Assembly (NCBI GenBank): GCA_035998445.1
Contig: DASYHQ010000047.1
Coordinates: 1 to 64,000, forward strand
Length of the DNA stretch: 64,000 bases
Direction of reading: 5' to 3'
From: Tepidisphaeraceae bacterium
GTDB lineage: Bacteria > Planctomycetota > Phycisphaerae > Tepidisphaerales > Tepidisphaeraceae
Shown: one piece after another, positions 32,679 through 41,043 of the stretch
Numbering within the stretch: position 1 is the stretch's first letter
Layout: every line of letters starts with the position of its first letter
Translations under genes and position numbers: made by a program
The notes under the pieces: model-generated
What the model was told of the DNA's origin: nothing
Database searches by the model: none
Seen by the model: only the letters and a program-made list of their open reading frames with translations

Positions 32679-33626
32679 TCACCTCTTGTCGAGCATCATC
32701 GCGCCCAGGATCAACGGCAGGTAGATGATGGAAGCGAAGAACAACCGCCGGGCGTCGAGCCGCGTCTTGTGCACCGCGCATACGACGCCAAACCACAGGA
32801 AACCGAACCCCAGCACCGCCGCCGACACCGCGTACAGCCGGCCGAACAACACCGGGTTCAGCACGGCCGGCAAGACGCTGACCGCGATCAGCGCAATCGT
32901 GTACAGGATGATCATCCGGCTGGTCATCGACAGTTTCGGGTCGACCGACGGCAGCATCATGAATCCGCCCGCCTCGTAGTCCTTGCGGTACATGATCGCG
33001 ATCGCGAGGAAGTGCGGCATCTGCCACAGGAACAAGATGCCAAACAGCGCCGCCGCCTCGATCGAGATGTCGTTGGTGACGGCCGTCCAGCCCATCATTG
33101 GGGGAATCGCGCCCGGCACGGCGCCAACGACCGTGTTAAGGGTGCTGTAGCGCTTCATCGGGGTGTAGATGAAGATGTACGACAGCATCGTGAACGCGCC
33201 CAGGAACGCCGTCAGCACGTTCACGAATAGCGCCAGGTGCAGCACGCCGACGATGCCCAACGCCAGGCCGAACCACATCGCCTCACCCAATCCCAACCGG
33301 CCGGCGGCCAGGGGGCGGTTGCGCGTGCGGGGCATGAGGGCGTCGTACTCGCGCTCGATGTACTGGTTGAAGACGCTGGCGCTGGCGGCGCACAGCGTAG
33401 TGCCGAACAGCGCGTTCACCAGCAGCAGCCAGTTCACGCCCTCGAACGACGCCATGTAGAAACCAACCATCGTCGTGATGACGACCAGCAGGTTCATGCG
33501 CGGCTTGGTCAGTTCGTAAAAGTCGACCGCGCGCGATCGCACGCGCTGCGAGACGACCGCCTCGGCCACGTCGTCGAGCAGGGGCGATGCGTTCAGTATG
33601 TCGGGCATGTCGGCAACTGGTTTCAT
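32679..33626 (-). CDS. ctaB: Protoheme IX farnesyltransferase (heme O synthase)
   Basis: Adds a farnesyl tail to heme b, giving heme O, the first step to heme A. The 315 residues have the UbiA-family prenyl-binding motif NQYIEREYDALMPRTRNRPL, with the Asp cluster NxxxDxxMxRT. Nine likely spans include the second motif region YTPMKRYSTLNTVVGAVPGA. It overlaps nothing but is 84 bp from ctaA. Its product is passed to CtaA, encoded just upstream. The start at 33626 (ATG) precedes the conserved ELTKPRMNLLVVITTMVGF. Confidence 0.95.
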   Translation of the reverse strand: MKPVADMPDILNASPLLDDVAEAVVSQRVRSRAVDFYELTKPRMNLLVVITTMVGFYMASFEGVNWLLLVNALFGTTLCAASASVFNQYIEREYDALMPRTRNRPLAAGRLGLGEAMWFGLALGIVGVLHLALFVNVLTAFLGAFTMLSYIFIYTPMKRYSTLNTVVGAVPGAIPPMMGWTAVTNDISIEAAALFGILFLWQMPHFLAIAIMYRKDYEAGGFMMLPSVDPKLSMTSRMIILYTIALIAVSVLPAVLNPVLFGRLYAVSAAVLGFGFLWFGVVCAVHKTRLDARRLFFASIIYLPLILGAMMLDKR

Positions 33627-33710
33627 GTATATCTGCTCGTAGAGGCGACACGCGTGTCGCCCGCTTCTCGGTCTTTACGCGAACGCCGACCAGGGCGAGC
33701 AAGCTCGCGG

Positions 33711-34835
33711 CTAAACGGTGGCGTACTGGGCTTCGGTATCAACGAACTTGTCCAACGCCTGATTCTGCGGGGTCGGCCGGGCCCAATATAGCCGAATCGC
33801 CATGATTGTCAGCACGAACGACGTCGCCAGCACCAGGGCCCCGCACGCCACGTGCAGCGTGGCGATGTCGGCGGGTTTGCCCTTCAGAACGGTGTAAACG
33901 CCGAGCGTTACCTGCGTTACCAGCAGCAACAGCAACACCGTTGCCCAGGGAAGCAGCACGCGGTCGGCCCGGTGCCGCACGAAGATCGCGCCCACCAGCG
34001 TCAGGATGGCCGACGTCACGAAGATCGCGCCCACGCGATGCCCGAAGTGCAGCCAGATTTGGGTGAGCGATTCGACCGGCTGGATGTGCAGTTCCCAGGC
34101 GCGAATCTTGTTCACCGCCAGCAAACCCTCTTCCGAGACGGGCGGTAGCAATCGACCGTATGCGAACGGCAGGTCGGGAATGGCTAGCCCCGCGTCGTAG
34201 TGACGCATCAGGGCGCCGATGATGAGCTGCAGGTAAATCATCCCCGTCGCCGCCAGCGCAGCGATGATGAGGAACCGCCCTCGGCTGAGCGTGATGAGCG
34301 GCGGCGTCTGCCGTAGCCACCAGGAACTGGTCACGATCACCAGCAGCGTCGCCAGGCAGAAGAACGCCTGCGCCACGCAGGCATGCACCACCGCCAGCTT
34401 CAGGTCGACCCATACCACCCGCAGGCCCCCCAGCACGCCCTGAAAGATCACCAGCGCCAGCACGCCCGTCGCCAGCCATCGCACCCATCGCCGGCCCTCG
34501 GTTCGCCAGGCGATGATCGTCACGACGATCGCCAGGAATCCGACGAACGACGCCAGCAAGCGGTGCGAATGTTCGTAGAAGATGCCGCCCTTGTCCGGCC
34601 CCAGCCATTGGCTGAAGGGGAAGGCAAACATGTTGTAGCCGTAGCTGTTAGGCCAGTCGGGCACGCTCATGCCGGCGCCGTGCGAGGTCACCAGGCCGCC
34701 CATGAAGATGAGCGGGAAGGTCGAGAGCGCCGTCACCCACGCCGCGCGGTGCAACCACGGGTTGTACGGGGCGCGTGGCTCGACGAACTCGGGCTCGCTA
34801 CGGAAGGGCAGGCGATGGTCGATCGAATGGCTCAT
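33711..34835 (-). CDS. ctaA: Heme A synthase
   Basis: Oxidises heme O to heme A for the oxidase. The 374-residue membrane protein has about eight spans and the CtaA/Cox15 His pairs: YEHSHRLLASFVGF in the first half and LHFGHRVGAIFV in the second, plus VVHACVAQAFFCLA and IATLHVACGALVLATS. The GGLVTSHGAGMSVPDWPNSYG segment is typical of the second CtaA type, with a loop near the outside. Its start overlaps the ctaD stop by ATGA, so translation is coupled. The C-terminal 30 residues are less conserved. Confidence 0.93.
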   Translation of the reverse strand: MSHSIDHRLPFRSEPEFVEPRAPYNPWLHRAAWVTALSTFPLIFMGGLVTSHGAGMSVPDWPNSYGYNMFAFPFSQWLGPDKGGIFYEHSHRLLASFVGFLAIVVTIIAWRTEGRRWVRWLATGVLALVIFQGVLGGLRVVWVDLKLAVVHACVAQAFFCLATLLVIVTSSWWLRQTPPLITLSRGRFLIIAALAATGMIYLQLIIGALMRHYDAGLAIPDLPFAYGRLLPPVSEEGLLAVNKIRAWELHIQPVESLTQIWLHFGHRVGAIFVTSAILTLVGAIFVRHRADRVLLPWATVLLLLLVTQVTLGVYTVLKGKPADIATLHVACGALVLATSFVLTIMAIRLYWARPTPQNQALDKFVDTEAQYATV

Positions 34836-36721
34836 GACACGGGCCGCGATTGCGGCAGGAAGTCGTCGTCGCCGGACAACGGGTTGTTGTACTCGTACGC
34901 TCCATGATAGACACTCGGCCGGCTTTCAAAATTTTCGCGAATCGGTGGGCTCGCAGCGTCCGTCCATTCCAGCGTCGTCGCGTTCCACGGGTTCGCCGGC
35001 GCCGCTTTGCCCCAGATGAGGCTGCCGAAGAAATTTACCACCAACGGCAGTTGGGCGACGCCGAGCGCGAAGGCGCTGATCGTGATGAAGACGTTCAACG
35101 GCTGAAGGTCCTTAAAGCTTTCCAGGTGCGAGATGTCAAAGTACCGCCGCGGCACACCGCGAATGCCGAGGATGTGCATGGGGAAGAAGACGCAGTTGAA
35201 CGCGACGTAACTGCCGAAGAAGTGGACCTTGCCGAGCGTCTCGTTCATCATTCGGCCGAAGAACTTCGGGTACCAGTAGTAGATCGCCGCGAACAGCCCA
35301 AACGTGCTGCCACCGAACAGCACGTAGTGAATGTGGGCGACGACGAAGTAGGTGTCGTGCAGATGCACGTTGACCGCCGTGCTCGCCAGGAAGAGGCCCG
35401 AGAGGCCACCGATGACGAAGAGGCTGACGAACGCGACCGCGTTCCACATGGCGGTGGTGAAGTGGATGTTGCCGCCCCACAGCGTGCCGAGCCAGTTGAA
35501 GACCTTGATGCCGCTGGGCACGGCGATGAACATCGTGCTGAGCGCGAACGCGGTTCCCAGCGCCGGGTTCATACCGCTTTGAAACATGTGGTGGGCCCAG
35601 ACGAAAAAGCCTAGGAACGTGATGGCGGCCAGCGCATAGATCATCGGCCGATAGCCGAAGACGGGCTTCCGCGCAAACACGCTAAGGATGTCGCTGACCA
35701 TCCCAAACGCCGGCAGAATCATGATGTAGACGGCCGGGTGACTGTAGAACCAGAACAAATGCTGATGCAGCAACGGCGAACCCCCACCGGCGACGGCGGG
35801 GTGGACGCGGCTTTCCGCTAACCAGTCGCCCGGCAGGAAGAACGACGTGAGCCGATGATGATCTAGAAGGTTCATCACCAGCGCTCCCGTGAGCACCGGC
35901 GTCGCCAGCAACACGAGCACGGCGGTGAACAGCAGGCTCCAGACGCTCAGCGGCAGGCGCGACGGCGTCATCCCCGGACAGCGGAACAGCACGATCGTCG
36001 CAAGGTAATTGATGGCGCCCAGAAGCGTCGCGATGCCCACCAGCAGCAGGCTGACGAACCAGCAGGCCTGCCCGTCGAACGCCACCCCCTGCATGACCAG
36101 AACCGTCACGACCGCGGCGATCACAGCAAACGGGACTGCGGCCCATCTCGATCGAAGCACATTCGTGGCGACGAAACCCCAGAGAAATAGCGCCGCTGTC
36201 GACACCATTACTAGCGGAATCACCGGCCAACCCGATTGCGGCGCACTGCCCGCGCCCCAGATGGCGCTCAGCGGCGGGTAACCCGTCCAACCCGTCTCCA
36301 CCGCGCCGCCCGGCAGGAACGGGCCGGTGAACAGCACCGCGCCCGCGAGCAGCGTCGTCCAGACCGAAAGCCCCCCCAGCACCGGGAACGCCATGCGCGG
36401 CGCGCCGATCTTCAGCGGGATGAGGTAGTTGCCGAACGCGCCGACGAGCAGTGGGATGATCACGAGGAAGATCATCACCGTCGCGTGCAGGCTGAACGTC
36501 GCGTTGTACACGTCCGGCGGCATCTGCCCGTTGGGCCAACCGAAGATCAACTCGGCCAGTGGCATCGGCATGCCGTCGGTCGCGCCGGGCCAGGCCAGTT
36601 GCCACCGCATCGCCATCGCCAGCAGCCCACCGAGCGCGAAGAACCCCAGCCCCATGAACAGGAACTGCAGGCCGATCACCTTGTGGTCGGTGCTGAAGAT
36701 GTCGCGAAGGCGGAGGGTCAT
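34832..36721 (-). CDS. ctaD: Cytochrome c oxidase subunit I, A2-type
   Basis: The catalytic core of the aa3-type oxygen reductase: it reduces O2 and pumps protons. It has 629 residues. Ligands are visible: low-spin heme His79 (FSLHATVMIF), CuB site YSHPAVY (326-332) with cross-linked Tyr332, WAHHMF, and VVAHIHYVL for the two hemes. The YSHP motif replaces the Glu-bearing GHPEVY of A1-type enzymes, which places it in the A2 subfamily with Tyr/Ser in the D-channel. Residues about 165-220 are a roughly 50-residue insert with extra hydrophobic stretches. Start ATG 36721. Confidence 0.96.
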   Translation of the reverse strand: MTLRLRDIFSTDHKVIGLQFLFMGLGFFALGGLLAMAMRWQLAWPGATDGMPMPLAELIFGWPNGQMPPDVYNATFSLHATVMIFLVIIPLLVGAFGNYLIPLKIGAPRMAFPVLGGLSVWTTLLAGAVLFTGPFLPGGAVETGWTGYPPLSAIWGAGSAPQSGWPVIPLVMVSTAALFLWGFVATNVLRSRWAAVPFAVIAAVVTVLVMQGVAFDGQACWFVSLLLVGIATLLGAINYLATIVLFRCPGMTPSRLPLSVWSLLFTAVLVLLATPVLTGALVMNLLDHHRLTSFFLPGDWLAESRVHPAVAGGGSPLLHQHLFWFYSHPAVYIMILPAFGMVSDILSVFARKPVFGYRPMIYALAAITFLGFFVWAHHMFQSGMNPALGTAFALSTMFIAVPSGIKVFNWLGTLWGGNIHFTTAMWNAVAFVSLFVIGGLSGLFLASTAVNVHLHDTYFVVAHIHYVLFGGSTFGLFAAIYYWYPKFFGRMMNETLGKVHFFGSYVAFNCVFFPMHILGIRGVPRRYFDISHLESFKDLQPLNVFITISAFALGVAQLPLVVNFFGSLIWGKAAPANPWNATTLEWTDAASPPIRENFESRPSVYHGAYEYNNPLSGDDDFLPQSRPVS

Positions 36722-36771
36722 TCCGGTCCCGCTCCTGCCTGCGTCGCGAAGGCAAGGTAAGGGCGTTCTTG

Positions 36772-36897
36772 AATGACCAATGTCCAAATCCGAATGACCA
36801 ATGAATGTCCAAGCACCAATGTCCAATGAAGAGGTGCTTCGGGTTGGGCATTCGTCATTGGGATTTGATTGGTCATTCGGGTTTGGTCATTGGTCAT
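36772..36897. repeat. ATGACCAATG-type repeat
   Basis: Repeats of GAATGACCAATG and complementary CATTGGTCATTC flank GAAGAGGTGCTTCGGG, giving a long imperfect hairpin between ctaC and ctaD. It matches the unit at 13188-13328. The ctaC stop lies at its left edge. Confidence 0.75.
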
Positions 36898-37796
36898 TTT
36901 CTTCCCCCGTTTGCCCATTCCGCCGCCGACACGATGCGGAGCCGGGCGTTCATCTTGTAGTGACCGCTGCCGCACAGTTCTTGGCAGACAAGGTCGAAGT
37001 AGCCGGTCGGACTGACGTCGCTCGTCTGCGTCGCAGTGAAGTTGATCGTGCCGATCAGCCCTGGCACCGCGTCCATCTTCACGCGCAGCAGCGGGATCGA
37101 CACGTTGTGGATCACATCACGGCTACCGATCTGCAACTCGATCGGCCGATCGACCGGCAGCACGAGGTCGCGCGCTAGTGCGTTCTCCCAATCATCGTCG
37201 GCACCAGCGGGGTCGGTGAAGTCTTTCCCCAGCGGGTTGATCTGCTCGACGTATGCGTTGATCGCCTCGACCGCGGTCTCGCGCGGCAACGCCGCCGGCC
37301 CACTGACGCCACGGAAGCGCTCGCCGTCCGGCCAGCGGGTGTCGGTTGGCTTCGGGTAGGTCAGGTAGCGGCCTAGCACACCATCGGGACCGGGATAGAT
37401 GACGTTCCACTTGAACTGCTGTCCGATCACCATCGCCCGGACTAGCGGAAGCGCGTCCGCCACGGTGCGGGGTGTGTCGGTTCGCTGATACTTGTCCCAA
37501 ACGCGCGTGCTGAGCACCGCCAATCCGGTCAACACGCCCGCGGTGAACAGGGTCCAGCCGATCTCGAGCCGTGTGTAACCGTGGATGAACTTGGCCGTCC
37601 GCTGGCCTTTGCGGTGACGGTATCGCACCAGGAAAAACGCCAGTGCCGCGTGAACGCCAACCAAAACTGCGACCGAAATACAGAAAATTAGCGTAAAAAG
37701 GTCGTCAATCGCACGTCCATTGCGCGAATGGTCGGGCGGCAACCACCAGGTGGCGGTAACCATTGCCGCATGCAACATGACGCAAGGTCCATTCAT
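36894..37796 (-). CDS. ctaC: Cytochrome c oxidase subunit II
   Basis: Carries the CuA centre that receives electrons for CtaD. The 300-residue protein has two membrane spans (about 33-58 and 76-96) and an outside cupredoxin domain. CuA ligands are in IHNVSIPLLRVKMDAVPG and in YFDLVCQELCGSGHYKM (two Cys, His, Met). It lacks a C-terminal cytochrome c domain, so electrons must come from a separate donor, perhaps the copper lipoprotein at 31909. First gene of the operon. The start could be ATG 37796, 37778 or 37763. Confidence 0.93.
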   Translation of the reverse strand: MNGPCVMLHAAMVTATWWLPPDHSRNGRAIDDLFTLIFCISVAVLVGVHAALAFFLVRYRHRKGQRTAKFIHGYTRLEIGWTLFTAGVLTGLAVLSTRVWDKYQRTDTPRTVADALPLVRAMVIGQQFKWNVIYPGPDGVLGRYLTYPKPTDTRWPDGERFRGVSGPAALPRETAVEAINAYVEQINPLGKDFTDPAGADDDWENALARDLVLPVDRPIELQIGSRDVIHNVSIPLLRVKMDAVPGLIGTINFTATQTSDVSPTGYFDLVCQELCGSGHYKMNARLRIVSAAEWANGGRK

Positions 37797-38017
37797 GGAA
37801 GAGACCGCTTCTCCACCCGTCTAGACTGGCCGCTTTCGTGGCCCGATATTCCAAAGGTTACTGGAGAACCCATTCGCATCCATGCCCATCTCAAGTTTAG
37901 GCATGCGCAGTAGCGTCGCCACATACGTCCAATGTCAAAACTGCTGAACGAAAGCTATCCCCGTGAGCACCCGTCGACCGATAAACCCGATACAGCATCC
38001 TTTGGAGTCCGCACACG
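37797..38017. other. Intergenic region between divergent genes
   Basis: A 221-bp gap that must hold the oxidase operon promoter (minus strand) and a promoter for the TPR lipoprotein gene (plus strand). No hexamer pair is strong enough to name. No repeat or RNA gene is seen. Confidence 0.4.
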
Positions 38018-38752
38018 ATGGCAAAGCGTACGATAACCGCGATCCTGGCAGCCGCGACGATGGTGGGGGTTGGCGCCTGCGCGCCGAAGGACCCCAACAG
38101 CGCCAAGGTGCGCGCCAAGACCAACATCGTCGGCGATCCCGTCGACGACTTCGGTACGAAGAAGGATCCGGAGATCGCGGCCTCCACGCACTTGGCGGCG
38201 GGGCAGATGTCCGAGAATCAGGGTGACCTGGCCGCTGCGGTGGAACAGTACGAGAAGACGCTGGCGATCGACCCCAAACAGCCGCGCGCCTGGTACCTGC
38301 TGGCGGCCCTGCGGGCGCGCATGGGGCAGTACGACGCGTCGATCACGGCGTGGCAGCGCTACCTGAAGCTCGTCGGGAACGACGCCGCTGCGTATGCGAA
38401 CATGGGTTTCACCTACGACTTGGCCGACCGATTCAGCGACGCTGAGGCGGCCTACAAACAGGCGATCGCGATCGACCCAATGCACAAGGCGACGCGCGTG
38501 AACTATGGCCTGATGCTCGCCAAGGCGGGTCAGATCGACGCCGCCACGAGCCACTTCGCCGCTGTGCTGCCACCGGCGGCCGTGCAGTACAACCTGGCGT
38601 CGTTCCACGAGCAGCAGGGCGACATCGACGCCGCCCGCGTCGCTTACAGCGCGGCGCTGAAGATCGACCCGAACTTCCGGGACGCCAAGGTTCGCCTGGC
38701 GGCGCTGCCGACCACGCGCCCCGTGACGCAGCAGTCAGCCAGCGGGGAGTAG
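38018..38752 (+). CDS. TPR-containing lipoprotein
   Basis: A 244-residue protein with a short lipoprotein signal: TAILAAATMVGVGAC (lipobox VGAC, Cys21). Five TPR units follow: ASTHLAAGQMSENQGDLAAA, AWYLLAALRARMGQYDASI, AYANMGFTYDLADRFSDAE, RVNYGLMLAKAGQID and YNLASFHEQQGDIDAA. Such lipoproteins act as scaffolds at the outer membrane or periplasm, for example PilF/NlpI-like pilotins. It lies convergent with the pilus-like operon (38988-44750), which makes a pilotin role attractive but unproven. Confidence 0.8.
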   Translation: MAKRTITAILAAATMVGVGACAPKDPNSAKVRAKTNIVGDPVDDFGTKKDPEIAASTHLAAGQMSENQGDLAAAVEQYEKTLAIDPKQPRAWYLLAALRARMGQYDASITAWQRYLKLVGNDAAAYANMGFTYDLADRFSDAEAAYKQAIAIDPMHKATRVNYGLMLAKAGQIDAATSHFAAVLPPAAVQYNLASFHEQQGDIDAARVAYSAALKIDPNFRDAKVRLAALPTTRPVTQQSASGE

Positions 38753-38774
38753 GGTGGCGTGGGAACGAAGCAAC

Positions 38775-38872
38775 GGGCCGCTAAAACGGCCAGTCCTGTA
38801 AAGTAATGCGAACACTCCCGCTTAAGGCTCCATCGAATCTCGTACACCCGTACTGGCCGCTTTAGCGGCCAG
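38775..38872. repeat. Palindromic repeat, GGCCGCTAAAACGGCCAGT family
   Basis: GGGCCGCTAAAACGGCCAGT at 38775 is followed by TACTGGCCGCTTTAGCGGCC at 38850-38869. Each unit is itself a small palindrome and the pair is inverted. It lies between the convergent TPR lipoprotein gene and the pilus-like operon. Confidence 0.6.
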
Positions 38873-38902
38873 TTCTTCAAGCACTTACAGTTCTCAAAAG
38901 AA

Positions 38903-38933
38903 AAGGCCGGGCCGCTTCACGCGGCCCGGCCTT
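38903..38933. terminator. Rho-independent terminator
   Basis: AAGGCCGGGCCGC, loop TTCAC, GCGGCCCGGCCTT form a GC-rich 13-bp stem. On the minus strand it is followed by TTTCTTTTG, so it ends the operon coming from 44750. On the plus strand it follows the TPR gene. Confidence 0.8.
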
Positions 38934-38987
38934 CTTCGATTTAGATGTCGGCCAGTCGAACCGACCGACCAATCCAGATCTGCCACG

Positions 38988-40925
38988 CTATCGCGGGAAC
39001 GCGGCGCCGATCGGCGTTTCCGCACCCCGCGCGGTCGGGGGCGTCAGGGTCTGCTGCAGCTTCTGGAACTCCGGATCGCGGCGGTCGGCATCGAAGCTGC
39101 GCTCGGCCAGCGCGCTCTGGTCGTTCATGACCAGCACTGACGCGTTGTCGCGAATGTCGACCACCGTGTGACCGGTCGAGTAGTCGATGTCACCGTCGCG
39201 GGTGCCGATTGTGTCGCCGGGGTAGACCGTGAAGTCCTTCGAGTTCAACCGGCCGTCCTGCCAGCGGAAGACGCGCATTGTCGCGCGGTTCTGCAGCACG
39301 CTGGCAATGAAGAACTGCGTGCGGGTCGCGATCATCACGGGTTCGGTCCAGGCGCTGGCCTGCTTTTCGTCCTGCTTGATCGCGAAGACCTTCACAACGT
39401 CCGGGCCGGCCAGGTTTGTGTTGTAGACCGGGTTCTTCATCGAATAGCGGATGCGGTAGCGGTAGGACTTGCCCGGCTCCACGGTGTCGTCGTGCACCCA
39501 GGTCACCACGTCCTGCATCTGCGGCGCCGGGACGAACTGCCCCTGCGGCACCTGACCCGCCTGCGGGGCCGGGTTGCCGGGTGCGCCGGGCTGACCCATC
39601 ATGCCGGGCATGGGATACGGCGGTGCACCACCGGGCGGTCCACCGAATCGTGGGTCGTAGCCACCACCGATCGGGGGACGATAGCCACCCGGGCGGTTCG
39701 GATCGTACGCTTGGAAACGGGGTGCGCCGGGCGGCGGACCACCGGGACCACCCGGGCCACCCGGGTTGCGCTGCTGGCGGCGCATCTGCTGTTCCTGCAT
39801 TTGCTGTTCGCGCCGTGCCTTGGCGGCCGCAGCCTTCTGCTCGCGTTCCGCGGCGAGGCGGGCGCGGATCTCAGCGGGGGTCTCCTTGCGGTTCGGGTCG
39901 TCCATGCCCGGTGGGGGCATCATCTCTCCGTCGCCGAACATGTTGTTGGGGTTATTCGGGTCGTTCCCACCGATCGGCGCGACGACCATGCCCGGCTCGT
40001 GCCACGGTTCACCGCCACCCACCACGTAGAACGGTGGCTGGAGGATGTCACCCTGATGCGTCTCGGCCCATTGCTGGAACGCCAACTGCACGCCCGGTGG
40101 CATCGCGGCGGCAGGCACGGGCAGCGTCGCGACGGTCGGCAGGGACTTGAGCGTCACGCGGTTGCCCCAGGTCGGCTTGCCGTCCGGGCCGGTGCCGGTC
40201 TGCTCCTCACGCTCGGCCGTCACATCCAAAAATAGCGTCAGCTGCGCAGCCTGTGGGACGTTCGGGGGCACCAGACCGGCGTTGCGCCACTCCTGCGCCA
40301 GGTCCTTCATCGAGATGCGGAAGAAGGCGCTGGCCCAATCGCGGTCGGCCAGCCCCTGCGCGGGCTGCACCTGCTGCCCGTTGGGGTCCATCATCATCGG
40401 GTTCATCATGTTCGGGTCGCCGGCCATCTGACCGTTCGGGTCGGCGTTCGGTGGGGCAGGCATCTGCACCATCGAACGGCCCTTCGAGACCGACTGGGCA
40501 CCCAGCGGCTTGGCAGGGGGCAGATTGACGAGCTTCACGTTCGAGTCGCGATTGACTTCCCCGCCCTCAGGACCGGGGCCCGGCGTGGGGGTGATCGATC
40601 CCTCGGGCACCGTGGGCGCAAACGCGCCGGCAAACCGCTGAACCTCGACGTCCTTATTCCCAATCGTCGCCAGGAACTTGTCGTCGAACGGTTCGATCCG
40701 CATGTCCAGGCCGGTCGAGCGTTCCATCTCCGAGTTCAGGTTGGCGGCAACCTTGTCGCGGATCTCGTCGTCGACCTCCGACGCCGTCAGCTCGCGCGTG
40801 CCGATCGTCACCGTCGCCGGTGGCGTCAGCACGTAACCGTAGATCATGTAGAGCACGAAGACGGCCCCAAGGCCGAGCACGATCCATTGCACGTGCTTTT
40901 CGAGCAGGTCGAGTACTTTTTGCAT
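38988..40925 (-). CDS. Single-span low-complexity protein of pilus-like operon
   Basis: A 645-residue protein with a membrane span at 14-34 (WIVLGLGAVFVLYMIYGYV) and a large outside part. A charged domain (about 35-140) is followed by Met/Pro/Gly/Gln-rich stretches, a domain at 185-320, a basic helix with RREQQMQEQQMRRQQR, then PGGPGGPGGPPPG-type sequence. A C-terminal beta-rich domain (about 495-600, with YRYRIRYSMKNPVYN) ends it. It does not match a known family clearly. Its place as the last gene after PilMN- and PilO-like genes suggests a PilP-like partner that contacts the secretin, though the length is three times that of PilP. Confidence 0.55.
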   Translation of the reverse strand: MQKVLDLLEKHVQWIVLGLGAVFVLYMIYGYVLTPPATVTIGTRELTASEVDDEIRDKVAANLNSEMERSTGLDMRIEPFDDKFLATIGNKDVEVQRFAGAFAPTVPEGSITPTPGPGPEGGEVNRDSNVKLVNLPPAKPLGAQSVSKGRSMVQMPAPPNADPNGQMAGDPNMMNPMMMDPNGQQVQPAQGLADRDWASAFFRISMKDLAQEWRNAGLVPPNVPQAAQLTLFLDVTAEREEQTGTGPDGKPTWGNRVTLKSLPTVATLPVPAAAMPPGVQLAFQQWAETHQGDILQPPFYVVGGGEPWHEPGMVVAPIGGNDPNNPNNMFGDGEMMPPPGMDDPNRKETPAEIRARLAAEREQKAAAAKARREQQMQEQQMRRQQRNPGGPGGPGGPPPGAPRFQAYDPNRPGGYRPPIGGGYDPRFGGPPGGAPPYPMPGMMGQPGAPGNPAPQAGQVPQGQFVPAPQMQDVVTWVHDDTVEPGKSYRYRIRYSMKNPVYNTNLAGPDVVKVFAIKQDEKQASAWTEPVMIATRTQFFIASVLQNRATMRVFRWQDGRLNSKDFTVYPGDTIGTRDGDIDYSTGHTVVDIRDNASVLVMNDQSALAERSFDADRRDPEFQKLQQTLTPPTARGAETPIGAAFPR

Positions 40926-41043
40926 GCTACACCTGATTCCGTTGTACGTCCGCGATCCGCTTGTTGCCGATCGCAGCTTCTCGTCCTTGCGACACCCGCA
41001 TCACTGAACGCGCGGCCATCGACCGTGCCCCCGACGGGCGTCC

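Noticed and set aside
32671-33027. N-terminal extension of the copper lipoprotein frame
   Set aside because: The extra 119 codons are antisense-like reading over ctaB on the same strand and precede a clear lipoprotein signal at 32670.
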